Shown piece after piece: positions 6,577 through 7,344 of a stretch of DNA of 7,344 nt (its first letter is position 1; every line of letters starts with the position of its first letter). This DNA comes from Prosthecochloris sp. GTDB lineage: Bacteria; Bacteroidota; Chlorobiia; Chlorobiales; Chlorobiaceae. Where the stretch lies: contig RAZP01000063.1 in the NCBI GenBank assembly GCA_004028745.1, positions 1 to 7,344 on the forward strand, written 5' to 3'. The notes under the pieces are model-generated. The model worked only from the letters and a program-made list of their open reading frames with translations. It ran no database searches and was not told the origin of the DNA. The translations under genes were made by a program, and so were the position numbers.

Positions 6577-7325
6577 TGAAGTGTGTTCTTGTCACACGTC
6601 CAAAACACCAGGCAGGCTCATTTGTAAAGGAACTGAAAAAACATGACCTGGACTCGGTTGTTTTCCCGACAATCGAGATCCAGCCCGCTTCAGAATGGGA
6701 CATCCCCGACGTCTCAGTCTACACCGGCGCCTTTTTTACCAGTCCCAACAGCGTTCATTACTTTATCGAAAGACTGAAGAAGGAGGCTCCAGAGGAACTG
6801 GAAAAGCTCAGGCAGATAAAAGTTTTTGCCGTTGGAAAAACCACTGCATCGGATCTTGCAGAGCATGGTATAGTAACCGAGCCCATTCCCAAAGTGGCTG
6901 ATGCTGTAAACCTCATGCAAACCATAAATCCGGCGGAAATCCAGGGAAAATCTTTCCTGTTTCTCCGCGGCAGCCTTTCCTTAGGCGTTATACCGTCAGT
7001 CATTACTGAACGGGGGGGCACCTGTGACTCCTTAACCGTTTATGAGAACCACCCACCGAATCTGGGAGCTACCGAGCTGGTAAAAAAGATGATTGTGGAA
7101 GGCAAAATAGCTTGCTTGTCCTTTACCAGCCCCTCGACTGCCCAGAACTACTTCAAAGCAATCGGCTCTACCGATGTTCCCTCAGGGGTTCTTGTGGCCG
7201 CGATCGGAAAAACAACCGCCAATGCCCTGGAAAAGCTTGGGGTAAAAGTCGATATCGTCCCGAAATACTATGATGGACCGCACTTTGCTGAAGCGATTGC
7301 GGAAGCATTGAACAGAAAGAAATAA
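6576..7325 (+). CDS. hemD: Uroporphyrinogen-III synthase (HemD)
   Basis: HemD closes hydroxymethylbilane with inversion of ring D to give uroporphyrinogen III, the branch point to haem, sirohaem and (bacterio)chlorophylls. It is a soluble cytoplasmic enzyme. The product has 249 residues, normal for this poorly conserved family. Signatures are VTRP (6-9), FFTSPNSV (53-60), FLRGS (129-133), the conserved Tyr156 in VYENHPP, FTSPSTAQNYF (183-193) and AAIGKTTANAL near the C-terminus. The two alpha/beta halves show clear pseudo-symmetry. ATG 6576 shares its A with the hemC TGA (TGATG), which suggests translational coupling; no Shine-Dalgarno is needed or seen. It is complete and ends 19 bases before the window edge. 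In related bacteria hemB often follows, but that lies outside this window. Confidence 0.95.
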   Translation: MKCVLVTRPKHQAGSFVKELKKHDLDSVVFPTIEIQPASEWDIPDVSVYTGAFFTSPNSVHYFIERLKKEAPEELEKLRQIKVFAVGKTTASDLAEHGIVTEPIPKVADAVNLMQTINPAEIQGKSFLFLRGSLSLGVIPSVITERGGTCDSLTVYENHPPNLGATELVKKMIVEGKIACLSFTSPSTAQNYFKAIGSTDVPSGVLVAAIGKTTANALEKLGVKVDIVPKYYDGPHFAEAIAEALNRKK

Positions 7326-7344
7326 GAATTTGTTGAGTTGTTGA

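Noticed and set aside
6410..6646. Plus-strand open frame overlapping the hemC end and hemD start in another frame
   Set aside because: It lies entirely within two well-supported genes, and its translation has no recognisable feature.

Overview
The window looks like chromosomal core sequence from a green sulfur bacterium (Chlorobiota: the Chlorobium / Chlorobaculum / Prosthecochloris group). Three things point there: an unmistakable BchX (iron protein of chlorophyllide a oxidoreductase), a C5-pathway hemA-hemC-hemD cluster whose proteins read like those of Chlorobium/Prosthecochloris, and the lack of clear Shine-Dalgarno motifs in front of any gene. The species cannot be fixed from sequence reading alone.

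Layout: (1) 1-105, + strand, the last 34 codons of a gene that is probably bchC. (2) 159-1274, +, bchX, with an added C-terminal domain resembling sigma-70 region 4. (3) 1275-1369, a 95-bp convergent spacer with short degenerate repeats and a weak hairpin. (4) 1370-3196, - strand, typA/bipA, a ribosome-associated translational GTPase. (5) 3197-3354, a 158-bp divergent spacer with candidate promoters for both sides. (6) 3355-4209, +, an eight-helix membrane protein of the CcsA/HemX family. (7) 4210-4326, a 117-bp spacer with the best promoter of the window. (8) 4327-7325, +, hemA, hemC (TTG start) and hemD (start overlaps the hemC stop by one base). The last 19 bases are non-coding as far as they go. 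No gap exceeds 300 bases, and I see no tRNA, rRNA, CRISPR array, insertion sequence or phage gene.

How the genes fit together: HemA, HemC and HemD perform three steps of the common tetrapyrrole trunk (glutamyl-tRNA to glutamate-1-semialdehyde; porphobilinogen to hydroxymethylbilane; hydroxymethylbilane to uroporphyrinogen III). The HemX/CcsA-like protein just upstream is probably linked to haem handling or to control of HemA. BchX and the presumed BchC act at the far end of the same pathway, turning chlorophyllide a towards bacteriochlorophyllide a. TypA separates the two tetrapyrrole blocks and is functionally unrelated.

The window is mostly ordinary core genome, and I found no convincing new multi-gene system. 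The feature most worth a second look is the sigma-region-4-like tail on BchX. Lesser points are the CcsA-like protein without the WWD motif beside hemA, the TTG start of hemC, and the generally absent ribosome binding sites.
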